From Conexibacter arvalis (GTDB lineage Bacteria; Actinomycetota; Thermoleophilia; Solirubrobacterales; Solirubrobacteraceae), in the NCBI RefSeq assembly GCF_014199525.1, contig NZ_JACHNU010000002.1, positions 664,147 to 728,146 of the forward strand: a DNA stretch of 64,000 nt, read 5' to 3'. The translations under genes were made by a program, and so were the position numbers. The notes below the pieces were generated by a model. The model made no database searches. It was not told where the DNA came from and worked only from the letters and a program-made list of their open reading frames with translations. Shown in pieces: positions 1 through 7,799 of this stretch (the stretch's first letter is position 1; each line of letters starts with the position of its first letter).

Positions 1-970
1 CGAAGAAGCCGTTGCGCATGTTGCCGAGCCGCGCGCCGAGCTGGCTGGCCATGTCGATGAAGTCGCCGGTGTTGGTCGGCACGGCGCAGCCGCCGAAGAT
101 CGGCCCGCGCAGGTAGTTCATCACCTTCGAGCGGTCCTGCGTGAAGCCGCCGGTGCCGAAGACGACGGCGCGCTTGGCGCGGTAGAGGCGCTCGCCCTCG
201 GGCGTCTGCGCCTGGACGCCGACGACCTCGCCCTTCGAGTTCGTCGCGATCTGGACGACGTGCTGGCTGGTGAGGACTCTCACGCCCTGTCTGCGCGCGT
301 AGGTCGCGAGACCGGTCATGAGGCTGCCGCCACCGCCGCCCTCGGAGCCGACCGGGTGGAGCGTGCGGCCGTACGGCGCTCTGTTCTCCGGCAGGTGGGC
401 GTGGTACTCGGGATGGGTCCAGTCGATCCCGTCGGTCGCGTTCTGCGTCGGCAGCAGCGCCGCGATCTCCGATCTGATCACGCCGCCTCTCTCGAGCCGC
501 TCGAACACCTGCGGCGCGAGGTCGTAGAAGCTGCTGAGCGCCTCGTGGCTGAATCTGTCGAGGCCGCTGTAGGGCGCCTGCGGGTCGTAGACCGACGGGA
601 AGGCGAGCCGCGCCATCAGCTTGACGGCCCATTCCTTCGGATCTCTGACGCCGTGCTCGCGCCGCATCACGTGGTTGTTGGGGACCCAGTAGGCGCCGCC
701 GGAGCGGGCGGTCGTGCCGCCGATCGCGGCCGCCTTCTCGAGCAGGAGCACTCTCGTGCCGCCCTGCGCGGCGCCGACCGCCGCGGCGAATGCCGCGCCG
801 CCGCCGCCGACCACGATCACGTCGGCCTCGGCGTCGAAGGAGCGCCCGGCGGCGCGGGCGACGCGCGGGGCGCCGGCCAGCGCCGCGCCTCCGGCGACCG
901 CGCCGGCCGCCGCCAGCAGCGAGCGTCGCGAGACCTTCGAGTCCTGCGGCATCGTCGAGTCTGCGGCCAT
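1..970 (-). CDS. Tat-exported FAD-dependent fumarate-reductase-like oxidoreductase (partial)
   Basis: The FAD_binding_2 flavoprotein is cut by the left window edge, so only about 323 N-terminal residues are visible. The ATG at 970 is preceded by GGAGGAG at good spacing. Residues 14-19 (SRRSLL) with the following Ala-rich stretch form a twin-arginine signal ending near residue 41. A GGGGAA dinucleotide-binding loop lies at residues 55-60, and GGTTARSGG further on is typical of fumarate reductase, urocanate reductase and ketosteroid dehydrogenase relatives. Export in folded form with FAD suggests work outside the membrane. Divergently, 125 bases away, lies a lipoprotein cytochrome c that could feed it electrons (inference). 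The substrate cannot be assigned because the C-terminal catalytic part is missing. Several arginines use AGA. Confidence 0.85.
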   Translation of the reverse strand, partial: MAADSTMPQDSKVSRRSLLAAAGAVAGGAALAGAPRVARAAGRSFDAEADVIVVGGGGAAFAAAVGAAQGGTRVLLLEKAAAIGGTTARSGGAYWVPNNHVMRREHGVRDPKEWAVKLMARLAFPSVYDPQAPYSGLDRFSHEALSSFYDLAPQVFERLERGGVIRSEIAALLPTQNATDGIDWTHPEYHAHLPENRAPYGRTLHPVGSEGGGGGSLMTGLATYARRQGVRVLTSQHVVQIATNSKGEVVGVQAQTPEGERLYRAKRAVVFGTGGFTQDRSKVMNYLRGPIFGGCAVPTNTGDFIDMASQLGARLGNMRNGFF

Positions 971-1094
971 CTTTCTCCTCCAACTACACAAATTTATCTA
1001 CCTCTACTGGGGCGACTATCGCATATTTTGCGTCACTCGTGTACGGTCTCGGTGCGCCTCTGCCGCGTGCCCCGTCGACCTGGAGAGCCCTGCC
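971..1094. promoter_or_regulatory. divergent AT-rich promoter region
   Basis: The gap between the divergent FAD reductase and cytochrome genes is far richer in A/T than its surroundings, mainly from 985 to 1050. It should carry both promoters. A short dyad CGCA-5-TGCG sits at 1020-1032, and TAAATT/TAGATA-like hexamers occur on the minus strand near 990-1003. I cannot fix the -35 and -10 boxes with confidence. Confidence 0.5.
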
Positions 1095-1661
1095 ATGCCG
1101 TCTCGTGTTGTCCGCCTTCTCGCCATCGCCTGCGCCTGCCTCGGCCTGACCTTCGGGCTCGCCGCCTGCGGCGGGAACGACGACGACAAGGGGATCGAGC
1201 TGACCGAGCTGCCGGCCAACCCGCAGAACGGCAGCTCGCCCGGCAGACCGGACACCGGCAGACTCGGCAACGCCGCCGGCAGCTCCGGCGGAGCCGCCGC
1301 CGACACGGGCGGCGACGAGGCCGCGAGCGACGGCGGCGAGGCGGGCGGCGACGTCGCCGCGAGCGACGGCGGCGACGAGGCCGACGGCGGTGCCGAGGAG
1401 GCGGCCGGCGGCAGCGGCGGCGGCTCGACCCCGGCCGGCAAGGAGATCTTCACGCAGAGCTGCGCCGGCTGCCACACGCTCGCGGACGCCGGCGCGACCG
1501 GCTCGGTCGGCCCCAACCTCGACGAGACGAGACTCGACGAGGCCGGCATCGCCGCGATGGTCAGAAGCGGCGGCGGCGGGATGCCGTCGTTCGGCGGCAC
1601 GCTCCAGCCGGAGCAGATCGACGAGGTCGCCGCCTACATCGCCGCCGCCAAGGGCTCCTGA
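1095..1661 (+). CDS. lipoprotein c-type cytochrome
   Basis: This 188-residue protein has a lipobox LAAC with the lipid-attached Cys at residue 25, so it is anchored on the outer face of the membrane. A long linker rich in Gly, Ala, Asp and Glu (about residues 45-112) leads to a single haem domain with CAGCH at 123-127 and a likely axial Met at 163 (GGMPSF). It is a class I cytochrome c domain of about 75 residues. The ATG at 1095 follows GGAGAG. It is divergent from a Tat-exported FAD reductase, which suggests a shared role in extracytoplasmic electron transfer. The partner and direction of electron flow are inference. Confidence 0.9.
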   Translation: MPSRVVRLLAIACACLGLTFGLAACGGNDDDKGIELTELPANPQNGSSPGRPDTGRLGNAAGSSGGAAADTGGDEAASDGGEAGGDVAASDGGDEADGGAEEAAGGSGGGSTPAGKEIFTQSCAGCHTLADAGATGSVGPNLDETRLDEAGIAAMVRSGGGGMPSFGGTLQPEQIDEVAAYIAAAKGS

Positions 1662-1669
1662 CCGCTCCC

Positions 1670-1698
1670 GGGACGGCCAGCGTCGCGCCGGTCGTCCC
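1670..1698 (+). terminator. candidate terminator after the cytochrome gene
   Basis: Arms of nine bases (GGGACGGCC at 1670-1678, GGTCGTCCC at 1690-1698) pair with one mismatch around an 11-base loop, just after the cytochrome stop codon. There is no T tract. Confidence 0.4.
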
Positions 1699-1742
1699 AT
1701 CCCACTAGATTGTCGCGTCGCGGGTCGCGGAGGCCCGCAGCG

Positions 1743-2324
1743 ATGACCGACGACGACCTTCCCGACCCACCGCTCGGACCCCGGCTGCGCGACCTGCGCA
1801 GAGCGCGTGGCCTCTCGATCAAGGAGGCCGCCGCCAGGGCCGGCATCTCCGCGTCGTTCCTGTCGCTGGTCGAGCGCGGGCAGAGCGACCTGGCGATGAA
1901 CCGGCTGCTGCGCCTGCTGCAGATCTACGACGCGTCGGTCGTCGAGCTCGTCTCGCCCTCCCAGCCGCGCTCGGCGGTCGTCCGCCGTGGCGAGGAGGTG
2001 CGCGTCACCTCGGCCGGCGAGCAGATCGACGCCTATCTGCTCGTCGCCGACACCGACCGCCCGCTCGTGCCGATGATCTGGGTCTACGAGCCGGGCGCGG
2101 CGATGAAGGAGCAGGCCTCCCTGCCGACCGACCACTTCAGCCACGTGATCGCCGGCTCGATCGTCGTCGAGACCGACGACGGCGACCAGGCGCTGGCGGC
2201 CGGCGACACGATCTACCTGCGCGCCGGCCGCCGCTTCCGCATCCGCAACGTGGGCGACGAGCCAGCCCGCATCCTTGGCTGCGGGGTCCACATGGTGCCC
2301 GGCGTGCCGGGGCTGTCGGGCTGA
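1743..2324 (+). CDS. XRE-family regulator with cupin domain
   Basis: This 193-residue transcription regulator has an N-terminal helix-turn-helix of XRE type (about residues 11-65, with LSIKEAAARAGISASFLSLV as the HTH core) and a C-terminal cupin_2 barrel (about 110-185). Such proteins sense a small ligand in the cupin and often repress nearby metabolic genes. The ATG at 1743 is preferred over an in-frame TTG at 1710 because GGAGG lies 9-14 bases upstream. A TAGATT -10-like box is at 1706-1711. It follows the cytochrome gene in the same direction, but a hairpin lies between, so it may have its own promoter. The target is unknown. Confidence 0.88.
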   Translation: MTDDDLPDPPLGPRLRDLRRARGLSIKEAAARAGISASFLSLVERGQSDLAMNRLLRLLQIYDASVVELVSPSQPRSAVVRRGEEVRVTSAGEQIDAYLLVADTDRPLVPMIWVYEPGAAMKEQASLPTDHFSHVIAGSIVVETDDGDQALAAGDTIYLRAGRRFRIRNVGDEPARILGCGVHMVPGVPGLSG

Positions 2325-2354
2325 GCGCCGCCGCGGGCGCGGGGTGGTGCGGCG

Positions 2355-2376
2355 CGGGCGCCCGCGCGGGCGCCCG
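2355..2376. terminator. 22-bp palindrome between convergent genes
   Basis: A perfect 22-base GC palindrome (GGGCGCCCG arms) lies between the ends of the XRE-cupin gene (plus) and the anti-sigma-like gene (minus). It could end transcription from both sides. There is no T tract. Confidence 0.4.
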
Positions 2377-2390
2377 TCCGACCGCCGGGC

Positions 2391-3680
2391 TCAGCGCATG
2401 CTGCAGCCGAGCCCCTCCTGAGCCGCCTCGTCGACCCGGGCGCCCTTGCCGTCGTGCGTTCTGCCGTCTCTCGTCGCCATCGCGGCGGCGAAGTCCTCGA
2501 GGACGGCCGGGAAGGCGCCCTCCCTCGCCATCTCGCGCAGCACCGCGGCGTCGCTCACGCGCGCCATCGCCGCGGCGGCCGCGGCCACGCCGGCTCTGTC
2601 GCCGGCTCCACGCGCCGCAGCCCAGCGGTCGATCCAGGCGCACGAGACCGTGCCGATCACCGTCGCGCCGAGCTGATAGCGGTCCCGCACCAGCTCGCCG
2701 TCCTTCAGTCCGGTGCTGTCGAAGCCCGGCGGCAGCGGCACGTCGGCGAGCATCTCGTCGACCGTCGCGGGCCGCTGGTCGAGCACGACGGCTCTCGCCG
2801 GCAGCGCCGCGAGCCAGTCGCTGAGCGTCGCCTGGCGCAGCGAGCGCAGCAGGTCGGCGAACCCGCCTGCCGTCAGTCGCGCCGCCGGCAGGAACTGAGG
2901 CGGGTGCGCGCGCGACGGTCTCGACGGCGGCGGCGGTGCGGTGGCGCCGACCTGGAACTCGAACGTGAAGTCGCCGGCCTGCCACAGCGCGGTGTGGAAG
3001 CCGCGTCCCTGTGAGAGCACGGCCGCCCGCCGCCCGCTGTCGAGCGCGACGTCGGGCAGGCGCTCGGCGTCGCGGGCACGGGAGTCGAGCGACGCGTCGA
3101 GCGAGCCGGCCCGCCAGTGCAGCTCGAGCTTCGCGCCGTCGCGCTCGAAGGTCATCTCGCCGTCGCGGCCGTGCTCGTCGGCGCGCGTCACGCGCCAGCC
3201 GTGCGGCAGCAGGTAGCGCGGCGGCTGGGCCTTCGCCCCTCGGCCGGCCTGCTCGACGGCCCCGTTCGGACCCGTGCCGGCCGGCGACGTCGCCGAGGGC
3301 GTCGTCGCTGGCGGAAGCTGGTCGGATGCCCCGTCGACGCCGGTCACGGCCGGACCGGTGGCTCCGTCCGTCGCGACCGGGCCGCCCGCTCCGGCGGGCC
3401 CGCCGGCTCCGGCCGGGCCGCCGGCGGGCGACGAGCCGCTGCCTGCGATGCCGACCGCCAGCCCGACGCCCGCGAGCGCGATCAGCGCGGTCGAGGCGAC
3501 GAGCGCGGCGAGCCGCGGACGGCCGCCGTGCCCGTCGCCGCGCAGCGGCGCGAGCGCACGACGGCGTCGGCGCGCGGCGATCGCGCTCGCCAGCTCCCGC
3601 TCGCCGTCGAGCGCAAGCGCCGCGACCTCCTCGTCGGAGATCGGCGCCAGTGCGCGCAGGCGCGCTTCGTCGGTGGTCAT
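2391..3680 (-). CDS. membrane protein co-translated with ECF sigma factor (probable anti-sigma factor)
   Basis: This protein of 429 residues has a cytoplasmic N-terminus (1-57), one membrane segment at about 58-80, a Gly/Pro/Ala/Thr-rich linker (about 81-140) and an extracytoplasmic domain to the end. Its ATG overlaps the stop codon of the ECF sigma gene by four bases (ATGA), the usual arrangement for an anti-sigma factor. I see no HxxxCxxC zinc motif, so it is not a ZAS-type protein, and the extracytoplasmic domain is not one I recognise. The role as anti-sigma factor rests on position and topology. A surface stress or substrate sensor is the simplest reading. Confidence 0.7.
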   Translation of the reverse strand: MTTDEARLRALAPISDEEVAALALDGERELASAIAARRRRRALAPLRGDGHGGRPRLAALVASTALIALAGVGLAVGIAGSGSSPAGGPAGAGGPAGAGGPVATDGATGPAVTGVDGASDQLPPATTPSATSPAGTGPNGAVEQAGRGAKAQPPRYLLPHGWRVTRADEHGRDGEMTFERDGAKLELHWRAGSLDASLDSRARDAERLPDVALDSGRRAAVLSQGRGFHTALWQAGDFTFEFQVGATAPPPPSRPSRAHPPQFLPAARLTAGGFADLLRSLRQATLSDWLAALPARAVVLDQRPATVDEMLADVPLPPGFDSTGLKDGELVRDRYQLGATVIGTVSCAWIDRWAAARGAGDRAGVAAAAAAMARVSDAAVLREMAREGAFPAVLEDFAAAMATRDGRTHDGKGARVDEAAQEGLGCSMR

Positions 3681-4321
3681 CGCAGGTTCTCCTTCGCGAG
3701 GTCGGGCGTCGGAACGGCCGCGTCGAGCGTGGGCGTGAGCGGATGCGCGCGGAGCGACCGCGGCGGCGGCTGCGCGGCGGCGGCCGGGTCGCGCTCCTCG
3801 CGCTCCTCGGCCTCCTCGTCCGCCAGTGCGTCGCGGAGGCGGGCGCGGGCGCGGTGGAGGCGGGTGCGGACGGTCTCGGGCGGGATGCCGAGGACGACCG
3901 CGATCTGGGACGGCTCCAGCTCCTCCCAGCCGACGAGGAGGACCAGCTCGCGGTCGGCTTCGGGGAGGCGGGCGAGCGCCGCGGCCAGCCTGCCCTGCTC
4001 GCCGTCGCCGGCCGGAACGGCTCCGTGACGCGGCAGCGCGGCGGTCAGCTCGCCGCGCAACCGCTCGGCCAGCCCGCCGCGGCGCCGCGCGCCGCGACGG
4101 TGGTTGGCGAGCACGCGGCGCGCCACGGCGAGCAGCCACGGGAGCGCCGCCGAGCCGGCCGGAACGTCGTCGAGCTTGCGCCAGGTGACCAGGAAGGTCT
4201 CGGCGAGCACGTCGGCGGCGTCGGCCGGCTGCTCGACCCGGCGCAGCGCGTAGCCGAGCACGGCGCGCCGATGGCGGTCGTACAGCAGCTCGAAGCGCTC
4301 GCGCTCGGCGGCGTCCGTCAT
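3677..4321 (-). CDS. ECF RNA polymerase sigma factor
   Basis: This 214-residue sigma-70 of the extracytoplasmic function class has region 2 at about residues 10-70 (FELLYDRHRRAVLGYALRRV, then AETFLVTWRKL) and region 4 at about 115-170 (LPEADRELVLL, then an HTH and TVRTRLHRARARLRDAL). A charged tail of about 45 residues follows region 4. The start is uncertain: ATG at 4321 fits the family best, but ATG 4342 and GTG 4363 are in frame and no clear ribosome site decides between them. It is translationally coupled to the downstream membrane protein, which is the likely anti-sigma factor. Confidence 0.9.
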   Translation of the reverse strand: MTDAAERERFELLYDRHRRAVLGYALRRVEQPADAADVLAETFLVTWRKLDDVPAGSAALPWLLAVARRVLANHRRGARRRGGLAERLRGELTAALPRHGAVPAGDGEQGRLAAALARLPEADRELVLLVGWEELEPSQIAVVLGIPPETVRTRLHRARARLRDALADEEAEEREERDPAAAAQPPPRSLRAHPLTPTLDAAVPTPDLAKENLR

Positions 4322-4475
4322 GTCGGTTCGTCGTCGTCGCATCGCACGGGAGATGTCCGGCACCCCGCCGAGCGTTTCAGGCGCGCCGCCGCGACGCGCT
4401 GCCGCCCGCTCCGCCGCGCTCGCCCGCCCCGCCGCCCTCGCCGACCCGCCGCGCTCGCCCGCCCCGCTGCCGCGC

Positions 4476-4562
4476 CGCCCCGCCCCGCGCCCGCCGCGCC
4501 GCGCCCGTCCCGCCGCCGCGCCGCCCCGCCATCCGCCCCGCCCCGCGCCCGCCGCGCCGCGC
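4476..4562. repeat. 29-bp direct repeat in C-rich spacer
   Basis: The spacer from about 4364 to 4565 is almost purely C and G on the plus strand. It contains an exact 29-base direct repeat at 4476-4504 and 4534-4562 (58-base period). I see no gene in it. The sigma-factor promoter should lie at its left end. Confidence 0.6.
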
Positions 4563-4570
4563 TCGACCGC

Positions 4571-5521
4571 TCAACGGCTTCCGCGGCCAAGCGCGGCCGC
4601 CAGCTCGCGGTCGGGGCGGCGGGTGACGTCGTGGTGGGTGAAGCGCAGCAGCAGGATGCCGTGGAGGGCGAGGCGGTTGCCCTTCTCCCGATCGCGCTGG
4701 AATGCCTTGCGGGTGCCGTGGGACTGCCAGCCGTCGGCCTCGACCGCGACCTGGGCGTCCGGCCACCAGGCGTCGACCTCGCAGCCGTGGACGACGACGT
4801 TCGTAAGTGGGCGCGGGAGGCCGGCCCGCTCGACCGTCGTCAGGAACGCGCCCTCCAGCTCGGAGCGCAGCACGGTCAGCCTATGCGCCCGCGCGTCGGC
4901 GAGCGCGGCGCGGATCGCGGCGTGACCGCCGCCCGGACGGTTGCGCGTCCGCTCCAACACCCGCTCGATCTCGCGCACGTCGTTGCGGCGGAGCCGCTCG
5001 GCCTCGTGGAGCGCCCGGCGCAGATGGTCGGGCGGCACGACGTCCGCCAGGTCGACGAGCGTGCGGGCGAGCGTCGTCACGGGGATGCCGCCGATCTCGG
5101 TCGTCTCCTCGCGCGGAAGCGCGGCGCGGTGGAGGCGAGCTCCGTTGGGCGCTCGGCGCTTGGCGTCGACGGTCAGGTCGATCAGCCGGTGGTTGGCCGG
5201 GCGGATCCCGTGCATCCCCGCGGCATCGCGGTGGCTGACGACGGCTCCGCGCCCAGCCGCGAAGACGGCTGCGAGCAGACGGCCGTCGCGGCTCAGCCGT
5301 CGGTGCCCGACCGCGTACACCCCGCGGTGGACGAGATGAAGGCGCCCGGAGCGGAGCCGCACCTTGATCTGCTGCGCGGTCACCCCTGCCCCGACGAGCT
5401 GCCTCCGATGAACCACACCAAACTGTCGAAACGCCAGCTCGGCGAGCGTTCGGTCCGGAACACCGGTCGTTTGGGGGTCTATATGACCCTCAAACGACCG
5501 GAGTTCCGACTCGGGCGGCAT
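4571..5521 (-). CDS. AbiEi-like HTH / DUF559 endonuclease-fold protein
   Basis: This 316-residue protein is of a type that is abundant in Solirubrobacterales. The N-terminal part (about 24-75, LAELAFRQFGVVHRRQL) is the winged-helix domain named after AbiEi antitoxins. The C-terminal part (about 225-310) is a DUF559 / very-short-patch-repair-like PD-(D/E)XK fold with VDAWWPDAQVAVEADGW, a conserved His and DREKGNRLALHGILLLRFT. No toxin gene adjoins it, so an antitoxin role is not supported. Function is unknown. The ATG at 5521 is the only good start upstream of the conserved region, yet codons 8-20 fall in a strong hairpin, so the true start may differ. Confidence 0.8.
   Translation of the reverse strand: MPPESELRSFEGHIDPQTTGVPDRTLAELAFRQFGVVHRRQLVGAGVTAQQIKVRLRSGRLHLVHRGVYAVGHRRLSRDGRLLAAVFAAGRGAVVSHRDAAGMHGIRPANHRLIDLTVDAKRRAPNGARLHRAALPREETTEIGGIPVTTLARTLVDLADVVPPDHLRRALHEAERLRRNDVREIERVLERTRNRPGGGHAAIRAALADARAHRLTVLRSELEGAFLTTVERAGLPRPLTNVVVHGCEVDAWWPDAQVAVEADGWQSHGTRKAFQRDREKGNRLALHGILLLRFTHHDVTRRPDRELAAALGRGSR
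5463..5501. repeat. 17-bp-arm hairpin inside the 5' end of the AbiEi-like gene
   Basis: Arms 5463-5479 (CCGGTCGTTTGGGGGTC) and 5485-5501 pair with one mismatch around TATAT. It overlaps the first codons of the minus-strand gene. It is either a second terminator or leader structure, or a small palindromic repeat. Confidence 0.5.
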
Positions 5522-5542
5522 GGGCCGCCAGCTTCACAGGGG

Positions 5543-5574
5543 CGCTGGGATCGGCGCTACGGCCGATCCCAGCG
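5543..5574 (-). terminator. terminator hairpin after fadA-fadB
   Basis: A perfect 13-base stem (CGCTGGGATCGGC with its complement) and a 6-base loop begin 17 bases past the fadB-type stop codon on the minus strand. There is no T tract, as is usual in this GC range. Confidence 0.6.
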
Positions 5575-5591
5575 GGACTGCGGAGGAGCGG

Positions 5592-7799
5592 CTACGCCGC
5601 TGCCGGGACGGTGTCGCTGAACAGGTCGCCCCGCTCGGCCAGCTCGACCAGCGAGGCCGGCGGCTCGAAGCGCTCGCCGTACTTGGCGGCCAGCTCGCGG
5701 GCGCGGGCGACGAAGGCGGCGGGGCCGGTGCCGTGGGCCGGGTGCTCGTAGCCGTTGACGTACTGCAGCACGCCGCCGCTCCAGGCCGGGAAGCCGATCC
5801 CGAAGATCGAGCCGATGTTGGCGTCGGCGACCGACTCGATCACGCCCTCGTCGCGGCACTTCACGGTCTCGATCGCCTCGACGAACATCATCCGCTCCTC
5901 GAGGTCGCGGAGGTCGATCTGCGAGGGGTCGGAGACGGGCGGGAACGCCTGCGCGAGACCCTCCCAGATGCCGGTCCGTCTGCCGTCGGCGTAGGCGTAG
6001 AAGCCGCGGCCCTCGAGCTTGCCGGGACGGTCGAACTCGTCGAGCATGCGGTCGATCACGCCCTCGGAGGGGTGGCCTTCCCAGCCGGAGGCGATCGCGC
6101 CGGCGTCCTGCGCCGCCTTGCGGATCTTGCGCATCAGCTTCAGGTTCAGCTCGTCGCTGAGCTGGAGCACCGGAGCCGGGTAGCCGGCCCGCGAGGAGGC
6201 CTGCTCGATCGTCGGGGCCGGGATCCCCTCGGTCAGCATCGAGATGCCCTCGTTGATGAAGGTGCCGATCACGCGCGAGGTGAAGAAGCCGCGCGAGTCG
6301 TTGACGACGATCGGCGTCTTCTTGATCTGCTTGGCGACGTCGAGCGCGCGCCAGACCGTCTCGTCGGAGGTCGCCTCGCCCTTGATGATCTCCAGCAGCG
6401 GCATCTTGTCGACGGGGCTGAAGAAGTGCAGGCCGATGAAGTCGGCCGGCCGCGAGACGCCCTCGGCCAGCTCCGTGATCGGCAGCGTCGAGGTGTTGGA
6501 GCCCAGCAGCGCGTTCGGCGCCAGGTGGGGCTCGATCTCGGCGAAGACCTTCGCCTTCACCGCCGGATCCTCGAAGACGGCCTCGATCACGAGGTCGGCG
6601 CCGGCCGCCGCGGCCGGGTCGGTCGTCGGCGTGATCAGCGCCAGCAGCGCGTCGGCCTTCTCCTGCGTCGTCTTGCCGCGCGAGACGGCCTTCTCGCACA
6701 GTCTCAGCGAGTAGCCCTTGCCGCGGTCGGCCGCCTCCTGCGAGACGTCCTTCAGCACGACCTCGATGCCGGCCTTCGCGCAGACGTACGCGATCGCCGC
6801 GCCCATCATGCCGGCGCCGAGGACGACGGCCTTTCTGGCGCGGTAGGGCTCGACGTCGGCCGGACGGCCGCGGTCGCCGTTGACCTGCTGCAGGTCGAAG
6901 AAGAACGCCTGGATCATGTTCTTCGAGATCCGGCCGGTCGCCAGCGAGATGAAGTAGCGCCCCTCGATCTCGATCGCCGAGTCGAAGTCGACCTGCGCGC
7001 CCTCGATCGCCGCCGCCATGATCGCCGCCGGGGCCGGATAGTTGGCGCCCTTCAGCTGCTTCTTCAGGTTGGCCGGGAAGGCCGGCAGGTTCATCGCCAG
7101 CGCCGGCGTCGACGGCGTGCCGCCGGGGATCTTGTACTTCTTGTCGGCGTCCCACGGCTGCTGCGCCTCGGGATTCTCGGCGATCCACTGCTTCGCGGCC
7201 GGGATCAGCTCCTTGGGCGTCGCGACCAGCTCGTCGACGATGCCGAGCTCCTTCGCCTTGCCCGGGCGGACTCTCTGGCCCTGGAGCAGCAGGCCCATCA
7301 GCGCGCCGACGATCCCGAGCATGCGGACCGTGCGGACGACGCCGCCGGCGCCCGGCAGCAGGCCGAGCGAGACCTCGGGGAAGCCGAGCTGGATCTTGGG
7401 CGAGTCGACCGCGATCCGGTGGTGCGTGGCGAGCGCGATCTCCAGGCCGCCGCCGAGCGCGGTGCCGTTGAGGGCGGCGACGACCGGTCTGCCCAGCTGC
7501 TCCAGGCGGCGCAGCTGGCTCTTGACCTCTCTCAGGTAGGTCGCGAACTCGTCGGCGTTCTCGGGCGTGACGGCTCTCAGGTTGTTGAGGTCGCCGCCGG
7601 CGAAGAAGGTCGACTTCGCGGAGGTGAGGATGACGCCCTTGATCGAGTCCTTCTCGGCCTCGAGTCTGTCGACCGTCGCGCCCATCGAACGGGCGTAGGC
7701 CTCGTTCATCGTGTTGGCGCCCTGGTTCGGGTCGTCCAGCGTCAGGACGACGATCCCGTCGTCGCCCTTCTCCCAGCGGATCGTCGTGCTCTCACTCAT
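5592..7799 (-). CDS. fadB: fatty-acid oxidation complex alpha subunit (enoyl-CoA hydratase / 3-hydroxyacyl-CoA dehydrogenase)
   Basis: This 735-residue bifunctional enzyme handles the hydration and NAD-linked oxidation steps of beta-oxidation in the cytoplasm. The crotonase half (about 1-200) shows GTALGGGLEIALA and FPEVSLGLLPGAGG with the two active-site Glu. The dehydrogenase half (about 320-720) has the Rossmann motif VLGAGMMGAAIAY, GLHFFSPVDKMPLLEII with the catalytic His, and two C-terminal helical domains. The length is as expected for the family. The start ATG overlaps the stop of the thiolase gene by one base, so the two are co-translated and probably form one complex. A strong hairpin terminator follows. 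Confidence 0.96.
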   Translation of the reverse strand: MSESTTIRWEKGDDGIVVLTLDDPNQGANTMNEAYARSMGATVDRLEAEKDSIKGVILTSAKSTFFAGGDLNNLRAVTPENADEFATYLREVKSQLRRLEQLGRPVVAALNGTALGGGLEIALATHHRIAVDSPKIQLGFPEVSLGLLPGAGGVVRTVRMLGIVGALMGLLLQGQRVRPGKAKELGIVDELVATPKELIPAAKQWIAENPEAQQPWDADKKYKIPGGTPSTPALAMNLPAFPANLKKQLKGANYPAPAAIMAAAIEGAQVDFDSAIEIEGRYFISLATGRISKNMIQAFFFDLQQVNGDRGRPADVEPYRARKAVVLGAGMMGAAIAYVCAKAGIEVVLKDVSQEAADRGKGYSLRLCEKAVSRGKTTQEKADALLALITPTTDPAAAAGADLVIEAVFEDPAVKAKVFAEIEPHLAPNALLGSNTSTLPITELAEGVSRPADFIGLHFFSPVDKMPLLEIIKGEATSDETVWRALDVAKQIKKTPIVVNDSRGFFTSRVIGTFINEGISMLTEGIPAPTIEQASSRAGYPAPVLQLSDELNLKLMRKIRKAAQDAGAIASGWEGHPSEGVIDRMLDEFDRPGKLEGRGFYAYADGRRTGIWEGLAQAFPPVSDPSQIDLRDLEERMMFVEAIETVKCRDEGVIESVADANIGSIFGIGFPAWSGGVLQYVNGYEHPAHGTGPAAFVARARELAAKYGERFEPPASLVELAERGDLFSDTVPAAA

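Noticed and set aside
1710-1742. Upstream TTG start for the XRE-cupin protein
   Set aside because: It would add Arg-rich residues over the ribosome-binding site; ATG 1743 has a well-placed GGAGG.
4571-5521. Type IV toxin-antitoxin system
   Set aside because: Only the AbiEi-like domain is present, and no nucleotidyltransferase toxin gene adjoins it.
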